Under the pieces are notes generated by a model. It worked only from the letters and a program-made list of their open reading frames with translations, was not told the DNA's origin and ran no database searches. A stretch of DNA of 64,000 nucleotides from Apodemus sylvaticus. Taxonomy: Eukaryota > Chordata > Mammalia > Rodentia > Muridae. Location: the NCBI RefSeq assembly GCF_947179515.1, contig NC_067472.1:166561275-166625274 (forward strand), read 5' to 3'. Shown here in pieces: positions 23,566 through 33,633 of the stretch (the stretch's first letter is position 1; each line of letters starts with the position of its first letter). A program made the translations under genes and the position numbers.

Positions 23566-24742
23566 CTTTAACACCACATTCTCAGCAGGGACCAAGTCAT
23601 TGAGTCAGAAACCAAACAGAGAAATAACCTAGGTTAAGAATTCAATGGATATAACATGTCTAAAGAACCTTCCACCTAACACAAGAGAATATACCTTCTT
23701 CTCAGCAATTTAGGAAATCTTCTCCAAAAATTGATCATATATTCACTCACAAGACAAACCTCAACAAATACAAGACAATTAAAATGACTCCTTGCAGATT
23801 ATCAGACCACCATGAATTAAAGTTAGACTTTGATAACAACAGAAATAATGGAAAGCATATAACAACATGGAAATAGAACAATTTTCTGAATTATGTATTT
23901 AAATCAAGCAAGTGAAAGTTTTTTATGAAAAAAATTTACGCAGAAGAAAAAATTGAAGAAGATATCAGAAGATGGAAAGATCTACAATGCTCATGGATTA
24001 CTACAGAAAATTGTCATCTTTCCAAATGCTATCTATAGATTCAATGCAATTCCCATTAACCTTGTGACATAATTTTTAAGGAGCTTGAAAGTGCAATTCA
24101 CAACTTCACATAAAAAAAAGAATAAACCAACCAAACAAAAACCTGATAACTAAAATAATCCTGTAAAATAAAAGAACTTCTAGAGGAAATATAATCCTTG
24201 ATCTCAAGCTGTACTACACATTAATAATGATTAAAAACTACATGATATTGGTACAGAAACAGTCAGGTTGATCGATGGAATCAAATCAAACACCCAGATA
24301 TTAACCAACATACCTATGGACAATTGATTTTTGACAAAGAATCCAAACCAATAAAAAGGAAAATGGTCTCTTCAACAAATAGTGCTAGCCAAACTGGATG
24401 TCTGCATGGAGAAGAATGCAAATAGATCCATATATATCACCGAACACAATCTTCAAGTCCAAATGGATCAAGGATCTCAACAGAAATCTGGACACACTAA
24501 ATCTAATAGAAGAGAAAATGGGAAATAGCCTTGGGCACATTGGAACAGGAGACAATTTCCAGAAAGAACACCAAAGGCTCAGGCTGTAAGATAAAAAGCA
24601 GGACCTCATGATATCGAAAAGCTTCTGTAAGACAAATGACAATGTGAATTGGACAAAACAGCAGCCTGCAAATTGGGTAGAGAGTGTCACTGACCCTACA
24701 ACCAACAGAGGACTAATATCCAAAATGCATAAAGAACATAAG

Positions 24743-25138
24743 TGACACATCCAGCAGGTCCAGTTATTCAGGGTTCCAAAGACGTGCTACTTGAGGATCA
24801 AAGGGGGAGAGAGAAGGAGACCAGGCAGGGTTCAATTGTCGAGGTCTCCTTTAATTTTCCAGGGTTCACAGGTTTTTTGGCTTTCAGAGGAAGAGCTTGC
24901 CTCAAGGCAAGAACAGAGAAGGGAGGGACGAAGGCATTCTTAGCAGTTTCAGCAGGATGAGATAAGGGTAGTCCAGTGGAGACATCCAATATTTACACAG
25001 GCTGGAACATCCAGAGGTTTATCTCAGAACTTCCCTTTAACCGGCAGTTCATGGGAGAGACTCTTCTTTGTTTTACTCAGGACCTTTGCCCTGCCAGCCC
25101 TCCAGGCTGTTGGTGAGGGTTGATTATAGCCTTCCACA
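24743..25138 (-). mobile_element. Solo LTR (-), same family as the ERV provirus
   Basis: A 396-bp LTR. It aligns throughout with the provirus LTRs at 47958-48348 and 54261-54656: gacacatccagcaggtccag, ttcaattgtcgaggtctcct, gagacatccaatatttacac. On the minus strand it starts TGTGG and ends TGTCA. A perfect 6-bp target-site duplication, cataag, lies at 24737-24742 and 25139-25144. It splits the old L1, so it inserted after that L1. A solo LTR forms when the two LTRs of a provirus recombine. Confidence 0.95.
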
Positions 25139-26899
25139 CATAAGAAGTAAGGCTTTAAAAGCAAAATAACCCAAGTAAAAGTGGGGTGCAGAGGTAAATA
25201 GAGTATTCTCACATGAGGAATCTCTAAAGGCTAAGAACCACTTAAAAGGAACATTCAATGTTCCATCAGGGGAATGGAAATCAACATGACCCTGGGATTC
25301 TAATTCAACTGACAGCAGATGCTGGGAAGGATGTGGGGAAAGCAAACACTCCTCTATTACTGATGGGATTATAAACTTGTACAACCACCATGAAAATAAA
25401 TCCAGTGCTTTCTCAGAATATTGGAAATAATTTTATTTGAACACCCAGCTATACTAATACTGGGCATATATCCAATAAATGCCTCATTATAATAGAAGGA
25501 CACATGCCTTACTATGTTCATCACAGCTTTATTCATAATAACCTGAAACTGGAAACAACCCAGATGTCCCTCAACTGAAGAATGGATACAGAAAATGTAT
25601 TCATCTGTAAAAAAAACAAGGACATCATGAATTTTGCAGGCAATGAGTAGAACTAGAAAATATTCTGAGTGAGGTAACCCAGACACAAAATACATGCCTG
25701 GTGTATACTCATTGATAAGTGGGTAATAAGCATAAAGTACAGGATACCCATGATATACCTCACAGACACAAAGAAGTAAAACAAGAAGGAAGACCAAGGT
25801 AAGGATTGAGGATGCTTGAATCAAACTCAGTAGGGGGAATAAGATAATCATAAGGGGTAGATGGAGGGAGGGAACTGGCTGGTAGAGAGCATAGCTGAGG
25901 GGGTGGTATCAGTAAAAGGACTGTGGAGAAACAAGAGAGACTGACAGAGAGTCAGAAAAATAACTAGAAATCTGAAGATGCTGGGGTTGGGGCAGTAGAG
26001 TAAATTCTAGGAAGTCACAGAAACTTGGGTTGCAGTGGTTCCCAGAAGTCAATGCAGATATCACCTTAGCCAAGTTTTCTGACAGTGGGAACACAGAACC
26101 TAAAGGAGCAAGTTCCTGCAGCCAGGCAAGATTCCCATTGGAAAGTTATGGACACCAAACCAACCACAGCATTTTGAACCAAATTTTTCCTGTCTAAAAG
26201 CAATGCAGGGACAAGGATGGTGCAGAGAAAGATGGCATGGACAACCAATAGCAGTCCCAGCATAAAACTCATCTCATGGGCAAGCACTAATCCCTGAAAC
26301 TATTAATGATACTCTGTTGTACTTCAAGACAGGAGCCTGACATAACTGTCCTCTGAAAGGTTCTATACAGAAGCTGACTGAAACAGGTGCAAAGGCTCAC
26401 AGCCAAACATTGGATGTAGTTGTGAACTCATATGAGAAGAGTTGGGAGAAGTATTAAAGGCCCTGAAGAGGATAGGAACTCTACCAGAAAACCAATAGAT
26501 TCAACTAACTTGGACTAATGGTAGCTATCAGAGACTGAGCAACCAACCAAAGAGCATAACATGGGTTGGAATGTGGCTCCCAGAACATGTGTACCAGGAA
26601 TGCCACCCAGGTTCCATGTATCCATCAAGAACTGGGACAAGAGCTATCTTTACAGCTGTTGTCTGACCAGGGAATCACTTTACCAACAGTCCTATCTGGC
26701 CTCAATAAGAGGACAGGCCTAAGCCTGTGGAGACTTGATGCACCAGCATAGGGGAATACCCAGGGGTCCATACTCTCTTGGAGGAGAAGGTGGGAGGGAT
26801 GGGTAGAGGGACTCCTTGAGAGGGTAAAGGAGGGACAGAGTGTGGTATGTAAATTAAGTAATTAATTTAAAAACAAGGCTTATAAAAGACAGGGTGTGA

Positions 26900-28345
26900 T
26901 GATTAGTGCCTTTTTCATTAATATATTTAGTTATTCACTTTACATCCTGATTGCTGCCCCATCTTCTCCAGGTCTTCTGCTTACCAGTCCCTCCCACCAT
27001 GACCCTACTCTTTCGGATATGAGATGTGGTATCACCCCCTGGTTATCACCCCACCGTGTCACATCAAAACTGGAGTACTAGGTACATCCTCTCCCACTGA
27101 GGCCAGACAAGAAGAACAGGATCCTCAGGCAGGTAACAGATTTAGTGATCGCCCCTACTCCAATTGTTGGGTACTTGCATGAAGACTGAGTTACACATGT
27201 GCTACCTATGTGAGGGTTGATAGGTCAGTTGCCTGTATATTCTTTGATTGGTGCTTCAGTCTCTGGAAGTCCCCAGGGTTTCAAGTTAGTTGACTCTGTT
27301 GGTCTTCCTGTGGAGTTTCTGTCCCCTCTGGGACCCTCAATCCTTTCTCCAACTTTTCCACAGGACTCTGAGATCTGTCCATTGTTTGACTGTGGGTATC
27401 TACATATATTTTAGTCAGCTGCTGTCTAGATCCTTTCAGAAGACAGTAATCTAGGCTCTTATAGGCAAAAATAGTGTCAGAGTTTGATTCTTACTAATGG
27501 GATGCTTCTAACGGGTTGAGCCATCCATTGGTTGTCTATTTCCTCAGACTCTGCTCCATCTTTGTCCCTGCATAATTTTACAGAGGTCAAAATTTTGGCT
27601 CAAAACTTTTGTGGACAGGTCGGTGTCCTTATCCCTCCACTGGGTATCTCGTCTGGCTATAGGAAATGGCCAGTTCATGTTTCATATCCCAGACTGCTAG
27701 TAGTCTCAGATAAAGTCACTCCTGGAGACTTCTGGAAGTCTCCCCATCCCAGGTCACTGTTATGTTCTTGAGTTACATCCAATCCTTCCATCCCCTATCC
27801 CCCCCCCATAGCCCCCTTTCTGTCCTTCTGCTACACACTGATTTCTGTTTGCTCTTCTAACTAACCTCTTGGGCCTCTTTCTTGTCTCTTCCATCACCTG
27901 ATCCTGAAGCCACCCTATTCTCCTGCCAATCCCCTCTCCTACCCATTTCCCTCCCTCCATCTGCCTCCTATGACTATTTTATTCGACCTTCTAAGTGAGA
28001 TTAATGGATCCTTACTTGGATCTTCCTTCTTGTTTAGCTTCTTTGGGTCTGTGGAGTGTGGCATGTGTATCCTGTACTTTATAGCTAATATCCACTTACA
28101 AGTGAGTACATACCACCCATGTCCTTTTGCGTCTTCATTACCTTACTCAGCGTATCTTCTACTTTCTATTTATTTGACCACAAAATTCATGATGTCCTTG
28201 TTCTTAATAGCTAAATAGTATTTTTATGTAAATGAACCACATTTTCTTTATATATTTTTCAGTTGAGGGACATCTGACTTGTTTCCTATTTCTGGCTATA
28301 ATGAATAAAACTTCTATGAACATAGTAGAGCATATATGTACTTGA
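26900..28345 (-). mobile_element. Old-type L1 3' end (-)
   Basis: Antisense L1 with an old 3' UTR: ttagttattcactttacatc, then a long 3' UTR to about 28050, and the ORF2 end at 28080-28345 (gctaatatccacttacaagt, tatgaacatagtagagcat). It lies tail to tail with the old L1 that ends near 26870. 5'-truncated near 28345. Confidence 0.85.
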
Positions 28346-28868
28346 GTCTCATAAGAACAGCAACACTCACATTCTATGCAAGGGTGCCTGTGTGTAAAAT
28401 AGAATTCACTATGATGAAGGTCGATACTCAATCCTATCCTGTGAGGGCCTCCATCTTAGTTAAATGATTTCCCAGACATCTGTGTTTCCATTCCTGCTTA
28501 TTTACCAAGATTGCTTTACTTCTAGTACTAGATCATTTTGTGAAATGCTTGACATTGAACTCTAAACAAAGCCCTCTCCTGTTCTTGCATTCTCAACAGT
28601 AAATAAAGTCCTGCCTCTCAATCATTCTGTAACTCTCCACCGGAGGCTGTGTATTAGATGAAGATTTTTTCCTTTCTGCTAATGCTATTTTAGAGGGCCA
28701 CCTGTGAATGTTGATTTGGAGAAAGTCAAGAGGGTCTCTGCCTAACACTGAGCTTCAGAAGGAAGGCCTGAAATGGGCTCAAAATCAAAAATACATACTT
28801 ACATTTCTGTTGGTATACAAACTTGTAGTATCACTGACAATAGTGTACTGTTCAGAAATGTGGAGTGG
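28346..28868. other. Unassigned stretch
   Basis: No L1 or LTR match that I can support. It contains agtaaataaagtcctgcctc near 28600, a potential polyadenylation signal, so it may be the end of another LTR or repeat. No convincing coding frame. Confidence 0.4.
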
Positions 28869-29295
28869 TGTAGAGAGTCTTATTGGGGTGCCATGCCACC
28901 TAGCAGTAACTTGACATTGACCAAGGTGAAGTTCCTATCCCAGCTTTTGGGTGGGAATTCCTGTGTTAGCCATAATGCCCTCCCCGCACCCCCCCCCCAC
29001 ACACACACCTAGTGTTGAGTGTTCAGACCAAGGTGAAGCCCATTGTTCTTCAAAGACCTGCAGTTTTCGAAGAGACACTAGCCATCTGCTGAGCAAGCAA
29101 ACCGGTTCTATGGACAAGTTTCCAGCCTTTGGGGGAAGGGTTCCCCCCACCTTTATATTTGTAGTCCTCCATTAAACCTTGAGACTTTTAACAGCAGCTG
29201 TTGTCTTGGCCTTCTTTTCCTCTCACAGACCCGTTCTTTTCCGTCCCCAGCTTTCCTTCCAGGTAACCCATTCGATAGAACTGTGGACAGCTACA
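28869..29295 (+). mobile_element. ERV 5' LTR (+)
   Basis: A 427-bp LTR starting TGTAGAGAG and ending CTACA, with a TATA-like cacctttatatttg near 29150 and ccattaaacc (a possible polyA signal) near 29170. It is the same family as 11136-11517. A primer-binding site follows three bases downstream, so this is the 5' LTR of an element reading rightwards. A C-run/CA-run at 28986-29008 is local expansion. Confidence 0.85.
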
Positions 29296-29298
29296 GAT

Positions 29299-29316
29299 TG
29301 GCACCTGAACAGGGAC
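29299..29316 (+). promoter_or_regulatory. ERV primer-binding site, tRNA-Lys type
   Basis: The 18 bases tggcacctgaacagggac directly follow the LTR. They resemble the 3' end complement of tRNA-Lys(3) with about two differences. This is where reverse transcription of the ERV would have been primed. Confidence 0.75.
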
Positions 29317-29610
29317 CTGGAAATGGAGAGACCAACTGAGGGATGCTATCTTGAGTGGATCCCCACAGGAATTAAAAAAAAAAGTTATGTATCTGGCATG
29401 GTAAGCAACATAGAGCATTAATGTTATACACTATAAATGTCACTTATTGAAGGCTGTTGTTGCAGGGGTGCAAAAGGGATACAGGCTAGAATAAATCAGC
29501 ATAGGCCCAATGCTGAGATCAGCTAGGTTCTGATAGTGAATTGGGACAGCAAATTTTATTAGACAAATTGTCTGCAGTCTAGAACTGCATCAGGCAAGAG
29601 GAATAGGACA

Positions 29611-29645
29611 TAAAATAAAATAAAATAAATAAAATAAAATAAAGT
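29611..29645 (+). repeat. (AAATA)n microsatellite
   Basis: Seven near-perfect aaata/aata units. Confidence 0.93.
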
Positions 29646-30604
29646 GGAAAAAACAAAAATCATCATCAACAACAACAAACTGATTTTAGAAACATTAGAG
29701 TGAAAGAGAAAGAGAGAAGGAAAATGGATTTGAAAACTCTCCTAGGGAAAAGGGGAAATTTGGGGACATCCTGCTTCCTGTATGGACCCCACTGGAGATA
29801 TGCTTAGTACTGTACAACGAGTGCTCTTCCTTTCTCGTATATTGTTTGTCTTTTGTGCACCAATTTGTCCACATGTCAAATTGTGTCTGTGTTTGTTTCA
29901 TTGTTTGAATGAATTTTGTTTTATGTTTGTTCTTGAAATAAATGGTAAAAGCTTTATCTGTTGGCAGTCCATCTCTTAATCCAGTCTCAGTTTACACAGT
30001 GGAGGCTGATTTAAGCTGCCCCACATTCTTACTAGGAGTCAAACACAGCTGGAGAAAAGGCTGCTTTTCAAAGGGTCAGCAGCTTCTCAAATTTTAGGGC
30101 AAGTAGGCTGAAGGTTATTTCTCCTAGAGAAATCTCTACAATTGTGATAACTGGGTCCAAAGTACGTTTTCTCTTGATATTACAGCTGGGAAAAAAAGTT
30201 GTTTGGTTTAAGTTTATAAGATTCATGTAGTTCTTTCATTTTTGTTTCTGATTGTTCTTAAAGGTATAACTGTGTTTTACATGTTTTGACTGTAGAGTAT
30301 TGGCTTATAAGTTATTGGACATAATTAAAAATTATTACATTGGTAACAAAAAGTTAGTTTAAAATTGGTAACAGGGTTGGAGTCATCTTAAATAACACAT
30401 GGTATCACCCAACCCAGGAAAAACAGTCTTCTAAAGATACTTCTAAATTGGCATAATATTTTATGTAATTCTTATTCTAGAAATTAGAGTTATAAGGGAT
30501 AAGATTTAAACCAATGTCTCTTTAATGAGGTATTATAAGTTACACTGTCATGCATTCAAACATAAGAACTGTCAGACAAAATTTATAATGTGAAAGTAAT
30601 GCTT

Positions 30605-31534
30605 TCTAAGACCTTTGCGGATTCAGAAAACCAATCTACTGGCTGCTGTCTGCACCCAGGACCTGGGAAAGCAGCCGTTCATCTGTGTCCCAACCAGGTG
30701 CGGGTACTCTGCCCTGTGGAGAGGTTAGAGCCACCATCTTTGCCTTCAGCCTGATGAAACAGGTGACCCCAGGTACTGAGATATCACGAGTCTAAGACCT
30801 CTGGTGATGTAGACAACCTAGTTGCTGGCTGCTGCCTGCGAATAGGACCTGGAAGAGCAGTGGTTCCTCTGTGTGCGAGCCAGGTGCAGGTACTCTGCCC
30901 TGCAGAAAGGTCAGAGCCACCATATTTGTCCCTAGCCAGATGGGAAAGGAGACCCCAGGTACTGAGTTATCCTGAGTCTAAGACCTCTGGAGATGCAGAC
31001 AACTGAGTTGCTGGCTGCTGCCTTTGCACAGGACCTGGGAGAACAGCAGTTCATCTGTGTCCCAGTCAGGTGTGGGTACTCTGCCCTGCAGAGAGGTTGG
31101 AGCCACCATCTTTGTCCCCAGCCAGACGGAACAGGCAACCCCAGGTACTGAGCTATCCTGAGTCTAAGTCCTCTGGGGACGCAGACAACCAATCTGAAGT
31201 CTGCTGACTGCGCCCAGGACCTGGGAGAGCAGTGGTTCATCTGTGTGACAGCCTGGCGCGGGTACTCTGACCCGTGTAAAGGTTGAAGCCTGCATCTTTG
31301 TCCCCAGCTGGATGGGACAGGCAACAACAGGTACTGAGCTATCCCGAGCCTAAGACCTCTGGGGACACAGACTGCCGAGCTGCTGGCTGCTGCCTGTGCC
31401 CAGGACCTGGGCAGAGCAGTGGTTCCTCTGCATGCCAGTCAGGCATGGGGCCAGTGCCCTGCAGAATCCCTGCTGCCATCTTCGCTCCCTGACAGAGCGG
31501 ACGGACAGTACCAGGTTCAGTCCACAGAGATAAC
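30605..31534 (+). promoter_or_regulatory. L1 5' UTR: five 186-bp monomers
   Basis: The landmark tctaagacctctgg-type start recurs at 30605, 30791, 30977, 31163 and 31349, a spacing of exactly 186 bp each time. Each unit holds gttgctggctgctgcctg, caggacctgggagagcagtg and gggtactctgccctgcagag-like stretches. The fifth is more diverged and passes into the non-repeated 5' UTR. Tandem monomers carry promoter activity in murid L1. This type is distinct from the ~200-bp monomers at 19705-20400. Confidence 0.95.
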
Positions 31535-31723
31535 ACGAGCATAACATTGTTTGGGACAGGACACACCAGGGCTCAAACACCACACAAGAGGAGGGCAGCA
31601 TATCAGCAATCTGTGCCAAGGGAAACCCAGCCATTAAGTGTTGTGGAAAGAGCCTTACAGGCTCAAAGGAGGTTGATGCACAAGCCAGTGACAACAAGAC
31701 CAACTAACACCAGTGAGAAATAG

Positions 31724-32943
31724 ATGGCAAAAGGCAAATGTAGGAATGTTACTAACAAATCAAGGCAATATGGCAGCATCTGAATCCAATTCCCCATTAA
31801 CAGCAAGTCCTGAATACCCCAACACACCAGAAAAACAAGATTTGGACTTAAAATCACTGGTCATGATGCTGGTACAGGAACACATGAAGGACATAAATAA
31901 ATCTCTCAGAAAAATTCAGGAGAAAATGGACCAAAAGTTAGAAGCCCTTACAAGGGAAACACAAAAATCATTAAAAGAAATTGAGGAGAATATGGGTCAA
32001 AAGATAGAAGCCAATAAGGAGGAAACGCAAAAATCACTTAAAGAAATACAGGAGAACTTTGGTCAACAAGCTGAGATCATGAAAGAGGAAACACAAAAAT
32101 CTCTTAAAGAATTACAGGAAAACACAAACAAGCAAATGAATGAGCTGAGCAAAACCATCCAGGATCTAAAAACAGAAGTAGAAGCAACTAAGAAATCACA
32201 AAGGGAGACAACTTTGGAGATAGAAAACCCTGGGAAGAAATCAGGGGCCATAGATGCAAATATCAACAACAGAATGCAAGAGATAGAAGAATCTCAGATG
32301 CTGAAGATACCATAGAAACCATGCACTCAACATGTAAAGAAAATGCAAAATGCAAAAAGCTTGCAACCCAAAACATCCAGGAAATCCAGGACACAATGAG
32401 AAGGCCGAACCTAAGGATTATAGGCATAGATGAGAGTGAACATTTACAACTTAATGGGCCAGCAAATATCTTCAATAAAATTATTGAAGAAAACTTTCCT
32501 AAACTTAAGAGAGAGATGCCCAAGAATATACAAGAAGCCTACAGAACTTCAAACCGACTGGACCAGAACAGACATACCTCCCATCACATAATAATCAAAA
32601 CCCCACATGTACTAAACAAAGAAAGAATATTAAAGGCAGTAAGAGAAAAAGGCCAAGTAACATATAAAGGAAGACTGATCAGAATCACACCAGACTTCTC
32701 ACCAGAGACTATGAAATCTAGAAGATTCTCGGCAAATCTCATGCAGACTCTAAGAGACCTCAAATGCCAGCCAAAACTACTATACCCAGCAAAACTCTCA
32801 ATCACCATAGATGGAGAAACCAAGATCTTCCATGACAAAACCAAGGTTAACTAATATCTTTCTACAAACCCAGCTCTACAAAGGATAGTAGGAGGAAAAC
32901 ACCAATACAAGGAGGGAACCTTTCCCCTGGAAAGAGCAAGATA
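31724..32943 (+). pseudogene. L1 ORF1, broken
   Basis: The ATG at 31724 opens MAKGKCRNVTN. A 2-base loss soon after puts the remainder in another frame, open from 31713 to 32315 (200 codons). The coiled coil has three tandem blocks of about 22 residues sharing ETQKSLKEIQEN (about 31950-32150). A second shift near 32290 leads into the C-terminal RNA-binding region, open from 32321 to 32854 (177 codons). The stop is at about 32943. Confidence 0.92.
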
Positions 32944-33233
32944 GTAACCTTCTTTCATCAAACCCAAAAGAAGTTAACCAATCTAATATAAAAAATAACA
33001 TTAAAAATGACAGGAACTAATAATCACTATTCCTTAATATCTCTTAACATCAATGGACTCAATTCCCAAATAAAAAAAACATAGACTAACAGACTGGAAA
33101 CGTAAACAGGATCCTACATTCTACTGCATACAGGAAACACACCTCAGTGTCAAAGACAAACACTACCTTAGAGTAAAAGGCTGGAAGACCATTCTACAAG
33201 CAAATGGTCTCAGGAAACAAGCTGGAGTAGCCA

Positions 33234-33470
33234 CTCTTTTTTTTTTTTTTTTTGATTCTTTAAATTTTATTTATTCACTTTACAACCCCAAATCTGCCCT
33301 TTCTCTTTCCCCAGTACCCCATCATGCAATTCCCCTTCCCCATTCCACCTTTCTTTTCTTTTTTTCTTTTTTATTAATTTTCTATATTCTTTGTTTACAT
33401 TCTAGAAGCCTTCCCCTTTCCAAGCCCCCCGCCCCATATGTTCCATAAGTCCTCTTCTCTCCATCCATAT
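33234..33470 (-). mobile_element. Two tandem L1 3'-end fragments (-) nested in ORF2
   Basis: The T-run at 33237-33254, followed by ttaaattttatttattcact, is an old-type L1 3' end in antisense. At about 33356 a second T-rich start (cttttttattaattttctat) followed by tttacattctagaagccttc and tgttccataagtcctcttct is a different L1 3' end. The host ORF2 resumes at attagataaaattgactttc. Each piece is only about 110-120 bp. No target-site duplication could be fixed. Confidence 0.8.
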
Positions 33471-33608
33471 TAGATAAAATTGACTTTCTACCTAAAGTCA
33501 TCAAAAGAGACACTGAGTGACACTTCTTGCTGGTCAAAGGAAAAATACAACAAGAAGAACTCTCAATCCTGAACATCTATGCTCCAAATGCAAGAGCACT
33601 CTCATTCA

Positions 33609-33633
33609 TTAAAAAAAAAAAAAAAAAAAAAAA
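33609..33633 (+). repeat. A-tract inside L1 ORF2
   Basis: About 23 consecutive A where sister copies read aaagaaact. Local homopolymer expansion. Confidence 0.95.

Larger units (their letters stand above)
21838..26870 (+). mobile_element. Old L1 (+), split three ways
   Basis: Diverged L1 with ORF1 end (21838-22200), ORF2 endonuclease (22300-22719, 23566-23900), ORF2 C-terminus (23905-24742, 25139-25735) and a long old-type 3' UTR (to about 26870). The RT domain is missing: at about 23890-23910 the sequence jumps from endonuclease (tggaaatagaacaattttct) to post-RT (aaatcaagcaagtgaaagtt). It is interrupted by a reverse L1 (22720-23565) and a solo LTR (24743-25138). The 3' UTR resembles 55130-56220. 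Ancient relative to the rest. Confidence 0.88.

Noticed and set aside
27760..27960. Glycine/arginine-rich minus-strand open frame
   Set aside because: Falls in the polypurine 3' UTR of an old L1.
30605..31534. Regular repeats resembling an array
   Set aside because: Not a CRISPR array: units are 186 bp and adjacent, with no short-repeat/unique-spacer alternation, and they belong to an L1 5' UTR.
30932..31703. Open frames on both strands, repetitive Pro/Arg/Cys-rich translations
   Set aside because: Noncoding 186-bp L1 monomers.
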